From Corynebacterium sp. P4-C1 (GTDB lineage Bacteria; Actinomycetota; Actinomycetes; Mycobacteriales; Mycobacteriaceae): a stretch of 64,000 nucleotides of DNA. Position numbers and translations under genes: made by a program. The DNA lies in assembly GCF_030503595.1 (NCBI RefSeq), contig NZ_CP129966.1, positions 496,001-560,000 of the forward strand. Reading direction: 5' to 3'. The notes beneath the pieces are model-generated. The model did no database searches and had not been told where the DNA came from. It was given only the letters and a program-made list of their open reading frames with translations. Position 1 is the first letter of the stretch; every line of letters begins with the position of its first letter. This document shows, piece after piece, positions 1 to 8,014 of the stretch.

Positions 1-548
1 TGTACATCCTGATGTCCATCGGCCAGGAGTACCAGATCGCGGCGTTGTCGGGTCAGCAGTACTACAGCTTCGTTTTGGCGCTCATCGTGATCTTCGGCGT
101 CAGTTTCGAGGTCCCGCTGGTGATCATCATGCTCAACCTGGCGGGGTTGCTGCGCTACGACCAGGTGAAGGACAAGCGCAGGATCATTATTGTGGCGCTG
201 TTCATCTTTGCCGCCGTGATCACTCCGGGTCAGGACCCGTTCTCGATGATCGTGCTCGCGTTGTCGCTGACCCTTTTGGTGGAGCTCGCGTTCCAGTTCT
301 GCCGGATCCACGACAAGCGCGCAGGAAAGCGCACCAGCGAATGGGCGTCGCTTGACGACGACCAAGCCTCCGGCCCCATCGACGCCCCCGCCCCGATCGG
401 CGCCGCCTCGGACCTGGGCACCGCGAGCAGAATTGCCCCTCCCGCGTCGATCGGGAACCCCACCGGTGTGGAAAGTGGAACCGGTGTGGGGGATGCGTCG
501 ATAAGCGGGCGTGCTGATGCCCCGAACTACTTCGACGACGTGCTCTGA
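1..548 (+). CDS. tatC: TatC, twin-arginine translocase subunit (5'-truncated by window edge)
   Basis: TatC is the polytopic receptor of the twin-arginine pathway, which exports folded proteins carrying an RR signal. Only the C-terminal part is present; the reading frame is open from the first complete codon at position 3. The visible part shows the end of the TatC core: a hydrophobic segment containing FGVSFEVPLVIIML, the YDQVKDKRR cytoplasmic loop, then two closely spaced hydrophobic stretches (IIIVALFIFAAVITPGQDPF and MIVLALSLTLLVELAFQF). A long Pro/Ala/Ser/Gly-rich cytoplasmic tail of about 75 residues follows and ends in FDDVL. The gene precedes helY by 13 nt, the tatC-helY order known from Mycobacterium and Corynebacterium, so co-transcription is likely. 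The tail contains one copy of the iterated CGTCGATAAGC word at 496-506. Confidence 0.93.
   Translation, partial: YILMSIGQEYQIAALSGQQYYSFVLALIVIFGVSFEVPLVIIMLNLAGLLRYDQVKDKRRIIIVALFIFAAVITPGQDPFSMIVLALSLTLLVELAFQFCRIHDKRAGKRTSEWASLDDDQASGPIDAPAPIGAASDLGTASRIAPPASIGNPTGVESGTGVGDASISGRADAPNYFDDVL
496..506 (+). repeat. Iterated 11-bp word CGTCGATAAGC (family of 17 copies)
   Basis: First of 17 exact copies. Copies reading CGTCGATAAGC on the + strand: 496-506, 11211-11221, 21256-21266, 31490-31500, 39329-39339, 48914-48924, 51365-51375, 54037-54047. Copies on the - strand: 6930-6940, 20992-21002, 23077-23087, 26779-26789, 31404-31414, 39441-39451, 52753-52763, 56481-56491, 62155-62165. The base after the final C is most often G. 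In genes it encodes LID (8 copies), VDK (4) or SIS with the rare ATA codon (3), and two copies are intergenic, so it is not a protein motif. Function unknown. Confidence 0.85.
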
Positions 549-561
549 CGCTTAAGTTAGG

Positions 562-3342
562 GTGGTGGGCATGCACCTCGATGAGTTCCGCGCGCGCAAA
601 CCTTTCCCGCTCGACGATTTCCAGATCGAAGCGTGCGAGGCCGTCGAGGCTGACCGGGGCGTGCTTGTCTGCGCACCCACAGGATCCGGCAAGACCGTCG
701 TCGGGGAATTCGCCGTGTCGCTCGCCCTGTCGCGCGGTACGAAATGCTTCTACACCACGCCAATCAAGGCGTTGAGCAACCAGAAGTACCACGACCTCGT
801 CGACGAGCACGGCGAGGACGCTGTGGGGCTGCTCACCGGTGACACCAGTATCAACGGCAACGCCGAGATCGTGGTCATGACCACCGAGGTCCTGCGCAAC
901 ATGATCTACGCGGAGTCGCCGGCCCTCGACCGGTTGTCGCACGTCGTGATGGACGAGATCCACTACCTCGCGGACCGCGACCGCGGTGCGGTGTGGGAGG
1001 AAATCATCCTGAATCTGGACGAGTCGGCGCGCATCATCGGCCTGTCGGCCACGGTGTCCAACTCCGAGGAGTTCGGCGAATGGCTCGACGAGGTCCGCGG
1101 CGACACCGATGTCATCGTCTCCGAGAAGCGTCCGGTCCCGCTGAACCAGTTCATGATGGTGCAGCGCACAATCATGCCACTGTTCGAGCCCGGCACCGAC
1201 CGGGTCAACCGCGACTTGGAGCGCACCATCGAGCGCCTCGAATCCGGTGCCGATGAGGGACGCCGCGATTTCGAGGAGGGCCGCGGTTTTCGTTCCCGCG
1301 CAAGCGGACGCCGCAGCGGCGAGCGCCGCCCCCAGGACCGTGTGCGTCCCGTCGGGCGACCGGAAGTGGTGGAAGCTCTGAGGGGCCGCGACATGCTGCC
1401 GGCGATCGTCTTCATCTTCTCCCGCGCGGGCTGCGACGGTGCCCTGTTCCAGTGCCTTCGCTCGCGCAAAGAACTGACCACCCGCGACGAAGCCGAACGC
1501 ATCAAAGAGATCGCCGATGCGGGTGTGGAGGGCATTCCGGAGGAAGACCTCGAAGTGCTCAACTACCGCCAACTGCGCACCGCGTGGTCCCGCGGCTTCG
1601 CGGCACACCATGCGGGCATGCTGCCGGCGTTCAAGCACATCGTCGAGCAGCTCTTTGTGGAGGGACTCGTGCGTGTCGTCTTCGCCACAGAGACACTGGC
1701 GCTGGGCATCAACATGCCGGCGCGCACCGTCGTGCTGGAGAAGATGGTCAAGTTCAACGGTGACGCGCACGTCGATCTCACTCCCGGCCAGTACACGCAG
1801 CTCACCGGCCGTGCGGGGCGCCGTGGCATCGACTCGATCGGCAACGCCGTCGTGCAGTGGGCGCCGGCGATGGATCCGCGCCAGGTCGCCGGTCTCGCCT
1901 CCACCCGCACGTACCCGTTGATCTCCCTGTTCACCCCCGGGTACAACATGGCGATCAACATGCTGCAGATGAACGGCTTCGAGGACTCGATCCGCCTCAT
2001 CGAGAAGTCCTTCGCCCAGTTCCAGACCGACCGCAGCGTCGTCGGGGAGGTGAGGAAGATCGAGAGGCAGAAGGCGAGCGTCGACAAGCTGCGCGCCGAG
2101 CTGGATGCCGCGGTGACGGAACTCGGTTTCGGGGACATGAACGTTGACACTGACGGTGCCCCAGACGGTGACATCGCCGAGCAACTCGTCGACTACACCC
2201 GTCTTCGCCGCGACCTCGCCGACGAGGAGAAGAAGGCGAAGAAGAACTCCATTGAGGAGCGCCACAAGGAGATCCAGAAGGTGCTCGGCCGCCTGCAGGT
2301 GGGCGAAGTCATTGCGTTGCCGTCGAAGCGCCGCCCGGAGCTCGCCGCTGTGGTGGCGCCTGCCGGCCGTAAGGACGACCCGAGGCCGTGGATCACCACA
2401 GAACGCGGCTGGTCGGGGCGTATCGACGCCGCCTCCTTCGGCAACGTTCCCGTCGTCGTTGGCCGGATCAAGGTCCCGCGGGATGTCTCGCACAAGCCGC
2501 GCCGGCACACGCGCCGAGTTGTGCAGCAGCTCAGCCGCGGACAGTTCCGCGCGCCGAAGAACTTGAAGGAAAAGGCGAGGACGCGGACGTCGAAAAGCGT
2601 GCTGCAACTTCGCGACGCCATCCGCGCCCACCCCGTCCACTCCTGGCCCCCGGCGGAACGCGAACGGCTCGCCCGCCTCGGCGAGGACCTCGTGCGGGAG
2701 GAACGCGCGCTCGGGCGTGCGCAGGCCAGCGTCGACACGCAGACTGACACGCTGGGCCGGATGTTCGAGCGCATCATCGGGCTACTGACTGAGATGGACT
2801 ACGTCGAGCTTGTCGACGGCGAACCCACCGTCACCGAAGAAGGCGAACGTCTCGCCCGCATCCACAATGTGTCCGACTTGCTCGTCGCGCAGTGTTTGAA
2901 GCGCGGAATCTGGGACGAGCTCGACCCGGCGGAGCTCGCCGGTGTGGCATCCATGTGCGTCTTCGAGAACCGCAAGGCGACCGGCGGGTATCCGGAAGCC
3001 GCCACCGACCGCATGGCCGACGCAATGAACGATACCCAGCGCATTTACAGTGAGCTGGCCAGCGACGAGCAGCGCCACCGTCTTCCGCCGACGGCGATGC
3101 CGGATCCCGGATTCGCGCTTTCGCTGCACCAGTGGGCCGCCGGAGCGCCCTTGGGCTACGCTCTCGCCGCGGCCGCCGAGTCCGGCGCGGAGCTGACCCC
3201 CGGTGATTTCGTCCGCTCGTGCCGCCAAGTCATCGACCTGCTCGAGCAGATCGTGCAGACCGGCTACTCCGACGACATCAAGCACAACGCCCGCCGTGCG
3301 GTGGAGGCTATCCGCCGAGGCGTGGTGGCTATCGGCAACTAG
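562..3342 (+). CDS. helY: HelY-type ATP-dependent Ski2/Mtr4-like RNA helicase
   Basis: Superfamily 2 helicase of the Ski2/Mtr4 class, 926 residues, the usual length of actinobacterial HelY. Walker A is APTGSGKT (38-45), the DEVH-type box is DEIH (131-134), motif III GLSAT near 160 and motif VI QLTGRAGRRG near 415. The C-terminal third (about 740-926) resembles the DSHCT domain found in Ski2/Mtr4 helicases. It probably unwinds structured RNA for degradation or rRNA processing; the substrate is inferred from the family only. Three starts are possible: GTG 562, GTG 565 and ATG 571. A TAAGTT element at 553-558 lies 6 nt before GTG 565, which fits leaderless initiation. Its TAG stop overlaps the stop of the convergent protease gene within a shared CTAG. 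Confidence 0.93.
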   Translation: MVGMHLDEFRARKPFPLDDFQIEACEAVEADRGVLVCAPTGSGKTVVGEFAVSLALSRGTKCFYTTPIKALSNQKYHDLVDEHGEDAVGLLTGDTSINGNAEIVVMTTEVLRNMIYAESPALDRLSHVVMDEIHYLADRDRGAVWEEIILNLDESARIIGLSATVSNSEEFGEWLDEVRGDTDVIVSEKRPVPLNQFMMVQRTIMPLFEPGTDRVNRDLERTIERLESGADEGRRDFEEGRGFRSRASGRRSGERRPQDRVRPVGRPEVVEALRGRDMLPAIVFIFSRAGCDGALFQCLRSRKELTTRDEAERIKEIADAGVEGIPEEDLEVLNYRQLRTAWSRGFAAHHAGMLPAFKHIVEQLFVEGLVRVVFATETLALGINMPARTVVLEKMVKFNGDAHVDLTPGQYTQLTGRAGRRGIDSIGNAVVQWAPAMDPRQVAGLASTRTYPLISLFTPGYNMAINMLQMNGFEDSIRLIEKSFAQFQTDRSVVGEVRKIERQKASVDKLRAELDAAVTELGFGDMNVDTDGAPDGDIAEQLVDYTRLRRDLADEEKKAKKNSIEERHKEIQKVLGRLQVGEVIALPSKRRPELAAVVAPAGRKDDPRPWITTERGWSGRIDAASFGNVPVVVGRIKVPRDVSHKPRRHTRRVVQQLSRGQFRAPKNLKEKARTRTSKSVLQLRDAIRAHPVHSWPPAERERLARLGEDLVREERALGRAQASVDTQTDTLGRMFERIIGLLTEMDYVELVDGEPTVTEEGERLARIHNVSDLLVAQCLKRGIWDELDPAELAGVASMCVFENRKATGGYPEAATDRMADAMNDTQRIYSELASDEQRHRLPPTAMPDPGFALSLHQWAAGAPLGYALAAAAESGAELTPGDFVRSCRQVIDLLEQIVQTGYSDDIKHNARRAVEAIRRGVVAIGN

Positions 3343-3908
3343 GTCCGGAGGCGCTCCGCCAGTTCGCGGCGGAGCGCCTCCGGCAGGAGATTGACCACCG
3401 CGAAGTGCGAATTGAGGCCGAACGGGTCGACAATGAGCGACTGGACCCCCGCCACCTTGCCGCCGGCGAGGACCGGACCGCCTGAGTCTCCCTTGAGCGC
3501 CGGAGTGCGGTTGAACACGATTCCAGCGGGGCGAACGAGCGAGCCCGTGCGGGAGACCGCCACGGGCAGGGACATCACCCAAAATCCGTCGCGCGATTGC
3601 AGCCGCTTGGCGCGTCCGCCGTACCCGAGCGTGACCGTCGGATCGCCCACGCTGGGCGTCTCTCCGAGTTCAGGGAAATCTGCACCTTCGAGGTGCCTGA
3701 ACGGCCGGATGCGCACCACAGCAATGTCGGTCCCGGCGACGGGTGCGACCGTGCGGATCGTGCGGATCTTCGTCCCTTGGCGCACCGTCACCCCGTCAGG
3801 GTGGTTGCGGAAGAAGTGGTTGCAGGTTAGCACCGTGTCCGGCGCGAGGAGAGCGCCGCTGCAGTAGGCGCTGCCGGAGCTAAGGCGGACGAGCGCGTCT
3901 GGGAACAT
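3339..3908 (-). CDS. Trypsin-like serine protease without signal peptide
   Basis: Chymotrypsin-fold (S1) protease of 189 residues. The catalytic triad is complete: His31 in TCNH, Asp61 in GTDIAVVRI and Ser142 in GDSGGPV. Cys16 and Cys29 sit where S1 proteases have the disulfide flanking the catalytic His. The protein begins directly with the catalytic domain (MFPDALVRLSSGSAYCSG), with no signal peptide, transmembrane segment or propeptide. An in-frame stop lies nine codons upstream of ATG 3908, so no longer N-terminus is possible. A -10 element TACGAT (3916-3921 reversed) lies exactly 7 nt before the ATG, supporting leaderless translation from this start. It is divergent from the dipeptidase gene and converges on helY. 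A cytoplasmic location or unconventional export is inferred; substrate unknown. Confidence 0.85.
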   Translation of the reverse strand: MFPDALVRLSSGSAYCSGALLAPDTVLTCNHFFRNHPDGVTVRQGTKIRTIRTVAPVAGTDIAVVRIRPFRHLEGADFPELGETPSVGDPTVTLGYGGRAKRLQSRDGFWVMSLPVAVSRTGSLVRPAGIVFNRTPALKGDSGGPVLAGGKVAGVQSLIVDPFGLNSHFAVVNLLPEALRRELAERLRT

Positions 3909-3915
3909 GAACCCG

Positions 3916-3921
3916 ATCGTA
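3916..3921 (-). promoter_or_regulatory. -10 element of leaderless protease promoter
   Basis: TACGAT on the minus strand, followed by 7 nt and ATG 3908. No Shine-Dalgarno sequence is present, consistent with a transcript that starts at the AUG. It faces the dipeptidase promoter at 3934-3939 with only 12 bp between the hexamers. Confidence 0.5.
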
Positions 3922-3933
3922 GGGGAGAAGTTC

Positions 3934-3939
3934 TAGCAT
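3934..3939 (+). promoter_or_regulatory. -10 element of leaderless dipeptidase promoter
   Basis: TAGCAT followed by 6 nt and ATG 3946, the spacing expected if transcription starts at the start codon. Confidence 0.5.
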
Positions 3940-3945
3940 GAGGCC

Positions 3946-5052
3946 ATGACTGATCTTCCCCAGACATTTCCTCAAGATGTCTACGCCGCCCGGTTGTCGC
4001 GGGTGCAGCGTCACATCCGTGCTAAAGGTCTCGGTGCCGCCGTGATCGGCGCTGGTCCGGAGTTGGCGTACCTGACCGGGTCATGGACGGCCTCCCACGA
4101 GCGGCTGACCGCGCTGGTCGTCCCACCGAAGGGGGACGCGCGCCTGTTCGCCCCGGCCACCGACGCGGCGGCGCTGCGCGGCGTCGGTAAACTGCGCGGG
4201 ATCCAACTGGTCACGTGGCGCGACGGCGAGAACCCTTATGCCCTCGTGGAACGCGCCTGCGGCGGCGGCACGGTGGCGGTGGGGACATCGCTGACCGCCG
4301 ACCATGTGCTGCGGCTGCAGGACGCGTGCGGGGAGCTCCACCTCGCCACTGATCTGCTCGCCGACGCATTCATGATCAAAGGCCCCGAAGAAGTCGAGCA
4401 GCTCGCTTTCGCCGCGGCTGCCATCGACCGTGTCCACGCCGCCGTACCGGAGCTGCTGCGCCCTGGCCGCACGGAGCGTGAGATCGCGCAAGAGCTCAAC
4501 GCTCTTATCCGCCGGGAGCACTCCCGGGTCGACTTCATCATCGTTGGCTCAGGACCGAACGGCGCGGACCCGCACCACGACTATTCCGATCGCGTGCTGG
4601 AAGACGGAGATCCCGTGGTCGTGGATCTGGGCGGTACGGTCGGCGCCGGTTACCACTCGGACTGCACACGCACCTACGTTGTCGGGGGCGTGGAGACAGC
4701 CACCGACGACTTCACGCGCGCCTACGGCACCTTACGCCGCGCCCAGGACGACGCGGTGGCCGCGGCGCGGCCCGGGATGACTGCGGGCGACCTCGATGCT
4801 GTAGCGCGCGGACGCATCAACGAGGCAGGGTACGGCACCTACTTCAGCCACCGCCTCGGCCACGGAATCGGGCTCGGACTGCACGAGGAGCCGTTCATCA
4901 TCGCCCGCAACGACACCGTGCTGCAACCGGGGATGACCTTCTCCATCGAGCCGGGGATCTACGTTCCGGGCGCATGGGGCATGCGGATCGAAGATATCGT
5001 CGTGCTCGAAGACGACGGTGCGCGCCGCCTGAACACGGCAGCGATCGCGTGA
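3946..5052 (+). CDS. pepE: M24 family proline dipeptidase / Xaa-Pro aminopeptidase (PepE/PepQ type)
   Basis: Metallopeptidase of 368 residues with the two-domain creatinase/prolidase layout: an N-terminal non-catalytic domain (1-130) and a C-terminal pita-bread domain (135-368). Metal ligands are recognisable: Asp in VVDLGGTVGAGYHSD, the second Asp in HSDCTRTY, His in SHRLGHGIGLGLHEEP, Glu in FSIEPGIYVPG and Glu in GMRIEDIVV. It should hydrolyse Xaa-Pro dipeptides or release N-terminal residues before proline in the cytoplasm. Mycobacterium tuberculosis has its pepE near helY and tatC, supporting orthology; the exact peptide specificity cannot be read from sequence. It starts leaderless at ATG 3946. 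Confidence 0.88.
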   Translation: MTDLPQTFPQDVYAARLSRVQRHIRAKGLGAAVIGAGPELAYLTGSWTASHERLTALVVPPKGDARLFAPATDAAALRGVGKLRGIQLVTWRDGENPYALVERACGGGTVAVGTSLTADHVLRLQDACGELHLATDLLADAFMIKGPEEVEQLAFAAAAIDRVHAAVPELLRPGRTEREIAQELNALIRREHSRVDFIIVGSGPNGADPHHDYSDRVLEDGDPVVVDLGGTVGAGYHSDCTRTYVVGGVETATDDFTRAYGTLRRAQDDAVAAARPGMTAGDLDAVARGRINEAGYGTYFSHRLGHGIGLGLHEEPFIIARNDTVLQPGMTFSIEPGIYVPGAWGMRIEDIVVLEDDGARRLNTAAIA

Positions 5053-5059
5053 CGCACGA

Positions 5060-5065
5060 TAATCT
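5060..5065 (+). promoter_or_regulatory. -10 element of leaderless SDR promoter
   Basis: TAATCT followed by 6 nt and ATG 5072; no Shine-Dalgarno sequence lies between. It sits immediately downstream of the dipeptidase stop at 5052, so the reductase can be transcribed independently. Confidence 0.45.
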
Positions 5066-5071
5066 TGCGGC

Positions 5072-5806
5072 ATGATTTCTACGGCGAAAGACGATGGCAC
5101 GATCCTGCTGCTCGGCGGCACCAGCGACATCGGTGGGGAAGTGGCGGTGCGCATCTGCGCCGGACGCCACGTCGTGCTGGCGGGGAGGAACCCGGGGGCA
5201 CTGGGAGGCGTCGAGAAGCGAATGCGTGAGGCGGGCGCGGCGAGCGTGCGCACGGTCGAGTTCGACGCGGCCGACCTAGCCTCGCACCGCGCCGTCGTCG
5301 AGGCGGCCGGCAACGTGACCACGGCGATCGTGGCGTTCGGCATCCTCGGCGACCAGGCCCGCGCCGAACACGACGAAGAGCACGCCGCGCACATCGCCGT
5401 CGTCGATTACACGGCGCAAGTCAGCATGCTCACAGTGCTTGCCGACGTCATGTCCCACGGCCACATCTTCGCCTTCTCATCCATCGCCGGCTGGCGCCCA
5501 CGGCGGGCGAATTATGTCTACGGCTCCACCAAGGCTGGTCTCGACGCCTTTTGCCAAGGACTCGCCGACCGCCTCCACGGCACCGACGTGGCACTGATCA
5601 CCGCGCGCCCCGGTTTCGTCATCGGATCCATGACTGAGGGCATGAGGCCCGCGCCGCTGTCCGTCACCCCGGACGTGGTTGCCGACGCTGTCGTGGGGGC
5701 GATGGGCAAAGGCAGCCGGACGGTTTGGATCCCACGCACACTGCAGCTGCTGGCCTGGGTGATGCGGTGCGTCCCGCGCCCCGTTTGGCGCCGCATGCCC
5801 CGGTAA
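5072..5806 (+). CDS. Short-chain dehydrogenase/reductase, DprE2-like paralogue
   Basis: Classical SDR of 244 residues. The nucleotide-binding motif is GGTSDIGG (15-22), and the active site shows Ser in FSSIAG followed by YGSTK (Tyr and Lys of the YxxxK pair). VAFGILGD and the C-terminal basic hydrophobic segment (VWIPRTLQLLAWVMRCVPR) resemble DprE2, the NADH-dependent reductase that makes decaprenyl-phosphoryl-arabinose. Corynebacterium glutamicum is reported to carry a dprE2 paralogue near its ppm genes, and this gene lies just upstream of fxsA, lnt and ppm1, so it is probably that paralogue rather than the principal dprE2, which normally sits beside dprE1. Substrate unproven. Confidence 0.78.
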   Translation: MISTAKDDGTILLLGGTSDIGGEVAVRICAGRHVVLAGRNPGALGGVEKRMREAGAASVRTVEFDAADLASHRAVVEAAGNVTTAIVAFGILGDQARAEHDEEHAAHIAVVDYTAQVSMLTVLADVMSHGHIFAFSSIAGWRPRRANYVYGSTKAGLDAFCQGLADRLHGTDVALITARPGFVIGSMTEGMRPAPLSVTPDVVADAVVGAMGKGSRTVWIPRTLQLLAWVMRCVPRPVWRRMPR

Positions 5807-5821
5807 GCGCGCGCCGGCAGG

Positions 5822-5827
5822 TAGTCT
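5822..5827 (+). promoter_or_regulatory. -10 element of leaderless fxsA promoter
   Basis: TAGTCT followed by 6 nt and ATG 5834. This spacing favours ATG 5834 over the in-frame GTG at 5828. Confidence 0.5.
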
Positions 5828-5833
5828 GTGCGC

Positions 5834-6352
5834 ATGCTGATTCTCGCTTATTTCCTGATCGAAGCCCTCGCCTTCTGGGGAGTGAGCCAGCTCATCGGCG
5901 TCGGCTGGGCGCTGCTGGGTATTTTCATCCTGATGGTCGTCGGTGCGCTGGCCGCCTCGCCCGCGCTGCGCTCCGAACTCGAGCGCGCCTCCTCCGGAGC
6001 CGGTTCCGTCGGGCAGTTCGCCGGCGGGACCGCCCTCGTCGCTGCGGGCTGGGCGTTGGCGATCATCCCGGGCTACGTCTCCTCGGTGATCGGGCTGCTC
6101 CTGCTTGTGCGCCCCACGCGTGAGCTCGTGCGTAAATCCATGGCGAATTCCCTGCGCAAGCGTGTGGAGGACTTCGGCGTGCAGGTCTACGATGTTTCCC
6201 CCATGAAGCGCCGCAGCGCCTCCTACGGCACCTTCGCCCCGGGCGATGTCATTGACGCAGAACCAGATACTGCGCCGGCTCCCAGCGACGAAGAGATCGA
6301 GAACTGGTCCCGCAACGCCCGCCCCGAAGATTTCGGAGATGACCGGAAGTGA
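5834..6352 (+). CDS. fxsA: FxsA family membrane protein
   Basis: FxsA family inner-membrane protein of 172 residues with hydrophobic segments at roughly 1-20, 20-42, 65-85 and 80-97, followed by a soluble C-terminal tail of about 75 residues rich in acidic residues. Escherichia coli FxsA is known for relieving phage F exclusion by PifA; the physiological role in actinobacteria is not established. The stop codon overlaps the lnt start by 4 nt (ATGA-type junction written GTGA), so translation is coupled to lnt. The fxsA-lnt-ppm1-rbpA neighbourhood matches the Mycobacterium arrangement. Confidence 0.85.
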   Translation: MLILAYFLIEALAFWGVSQLIGVGWALLGIFILMVVGALAASPALRSELERASSGAGSVGQFAGGTALVAAGWALAIIPGYVSSVIGLLLLVRPTRELVRKSMANSLRKRVEDFGVQVYDVSPMKRRSASYGTFAPGDVIDAEPDTAPAPSDEEIENWSRNARPEDFGDDRK

Positions 6353-7977
6353 CAGCTGCTGTTTTCCCTGACACGCGCATGACGCGGCTCGCAAGAATTG
6401 CCCGGGTCCTCCTCGCGGGGCTTGGGGGCGTGCTGGTGTATTTCTCCTACGAGCCCCACGGTTACGCGGCGGCTGGAGTTGTGGGCGTCTCGCTGTTCTA
6501 CGCCGCGCTCGCTCCGTGGCCGCGCCAGCCCGTCGGCGCGGCTGCTGGACCGACTGCGAGGTGGGGCGCGCTGTTGGGGTTCATCCACGGCTTCAGCGCC
6601 TATGTTCTGCTGTTGCCGTGGGTGGGCGAATTCGTGGGTGCCCTGCCGTGGATCGCGCTGTCCGTCACACTTGCATTGTGGACGATTCTGACCGGTGTTT
6701 TCGGGGTTTTGGTCGCCCGGTGGCAGTTCGGTTTCATCGCTTTCGCCTTCGTCTATTCGGCCGTGGAATTCTTCCTGTCGTCATTCCCGTTCGGCGGCTT
6801 CTCGTGGGTACGCCTTGCATGGGGGCAGATCAACGGTCCGCTGGCGAATTTCGCGCCGTGGGGCGGACCCGCCCTAATCACATTTGCCACCGTGCTGCTG
6901 GCTGCAGCGCTGAGCGCCGCCGCGATATCGCTTATCGACGGCCCCCGCACCACAATTCGCCGTTCCATCACCGCCCTGATCGCGGCAGGCTTGACCATCA
7001 ATTTCGGGATACTCGCAGGTCTCGGCGTCGACCGCCCCGGACCGACGACGGAAACCGTGACCGCCGCCGCTGTCCAGGGCAACGTGCCCCGCATGGGTCT
7101 CGACTTCAATGCGCAGCGCCGCGCTGTCTTGGCCAACCACGTCAACGTGACTAAGGAGCTGGCCGCCAGCGGTGAACACCCGGACCTGGTGTTCTGGCCG
7201 GAAAACTCCTCCGATGTGAATCCATTCCGGGACCGGCAAGCACGCGACCTCATCACTGAGGCAGTCAAAGCCGTCGACGCACCGGTCTTGGTGGGCACCC
7301 TGACCGAAGACGAGGTAGGGGACCGCAACACCGCCGTTGTCTTCGATCCGGACACCGGTGCCGGCGACTTCCACCACAAGCGGTTCCTGCAACCTTTCGG
7401 TGAGTGGATGCCGATGCGGGACTTCTTCCGCAGGTTCTCGCCGTACGTGGACATGGCGGGAGATTTCAAGCCCGGCGACGGCAATGGAACTGTGCGCATG
7501 GGCGGGCATGTTGTGGGGGTGGCCACCTGCTACGAAGTGGCGTTCGACGCCGCCTACCGTGACGCAGTCAAGGCTGGGGCCCAGATTCTCACTACCCCGA
7601 CGAACAACGCCACCTTCGGTTTCACCGACATGACGTACCAGCAGCTCGCCATGAGCCGGATCCGCGCGATGGAGACCGACAGGGCAGTGGTGGTCGCGGC
7701 GACCTCGGGAGCTTCCGCCATCGTGCGTCCTGACGGCACCGTGGCGCAGGAAACGGAGATCTTCACGCCGGCGTATCTCGTCGACAAGCTGCCGCTGCGC
7801 GATTCCGTGACGTTCGCTGTGCGTTACGGCAGATTCATCCAGTGGCTTATCGTGGCAGGCGGTATCGCGGTGATGCTCGCGGCAGTCGCGACCACCCGGC
7901 GGGGGTATGCTTCTAGAAAGAGTCAGGACACGTCGGCGGCACCGCAGCCGGCGCGGCACCCTGAAGACGAAGACTGA
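6349..7977 (+). CDS. lnt: Apolipoprotein N-acyltransferase Lnt
   Basis: Lnt transfers an acyl chain to the alpha-amino group of the lipidated cysteine of lipoproteins at the outer face of the membrane. The 542-residue protein has an N-terminal domain with about six membrane segments (15-240), a nitrilase-type domain (about 245-500) and a final membrane helix near 500-520. The catalytic triad is visible: Glu285 in FWPENSSD, Lys344 in HKRFLQPFGE and Cys394 in VATCYEV. In Corynebacterium glutamicum the equivalent gene is ppm2, separate from ppm1, whereas Mycobacterium tuberculosis fuses the two. It starts by GTG overlapping the end of fxsA, and ppm1 follows after 37 nt. The coding sequence holds one copy of the iterated word (6930-6940). 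Confidence 0.93.
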   Translation: MTAAVFPDTRMTRLARIARVLLAGLGGVLVYFSYEPHGYAAAGVVGVSLFYAALAPWPRQPVGAAAGPTARWGALLGFIHGFSAYVLLLPWVGEFVGALPWIALSVTLALWTILTGVFGVLVARWQFGFIAFAFVYSAVEFFLSSFPFGGFSWVRLAWGQINGPLANFAPWGGPALITFATVLLAAALSAAAISLIDGPRTTIRRSITALIAAGLTINFGILAGLGVDRPGPTTETVTAAAVQGNVPRMGLDFNAQRRAVLANHVNVTKELAASGEHPDLVFWPENSSDVNPFRDRQARDLITEAVKAVDAPVLVGTLTEDEVGDRNTAVVFDPDTGAGDFHHKRFLQPFGEWMPMRDFFRRFSPYVDMAGDFKPGDGNGTVRMGGHVVGVATCYEVAFDAAYRDAVKAGAQILTTPTNNATFGFTDMTYQQLAMSRIRAMETDRAVVVAATSGASAIVRPDGTVAQETEIFTPAYLVDKLPLRDSVTFAVRYGRFIQWLIVAGGIAVMLAAVATTRRGYASRKSQDTSAAPQPARHPEDED

Positions 7978-8014
7978 CGTATAGCCCGAACAAAGCGAAA
8001 GAAACGGAGACACT

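Noticed and set aside
220..2640. 806-codon open frame antisense to helY
   Set aside because: It mirrors the helicase codons, has no recognisable domain and arises from the GC-rich third-position bias.
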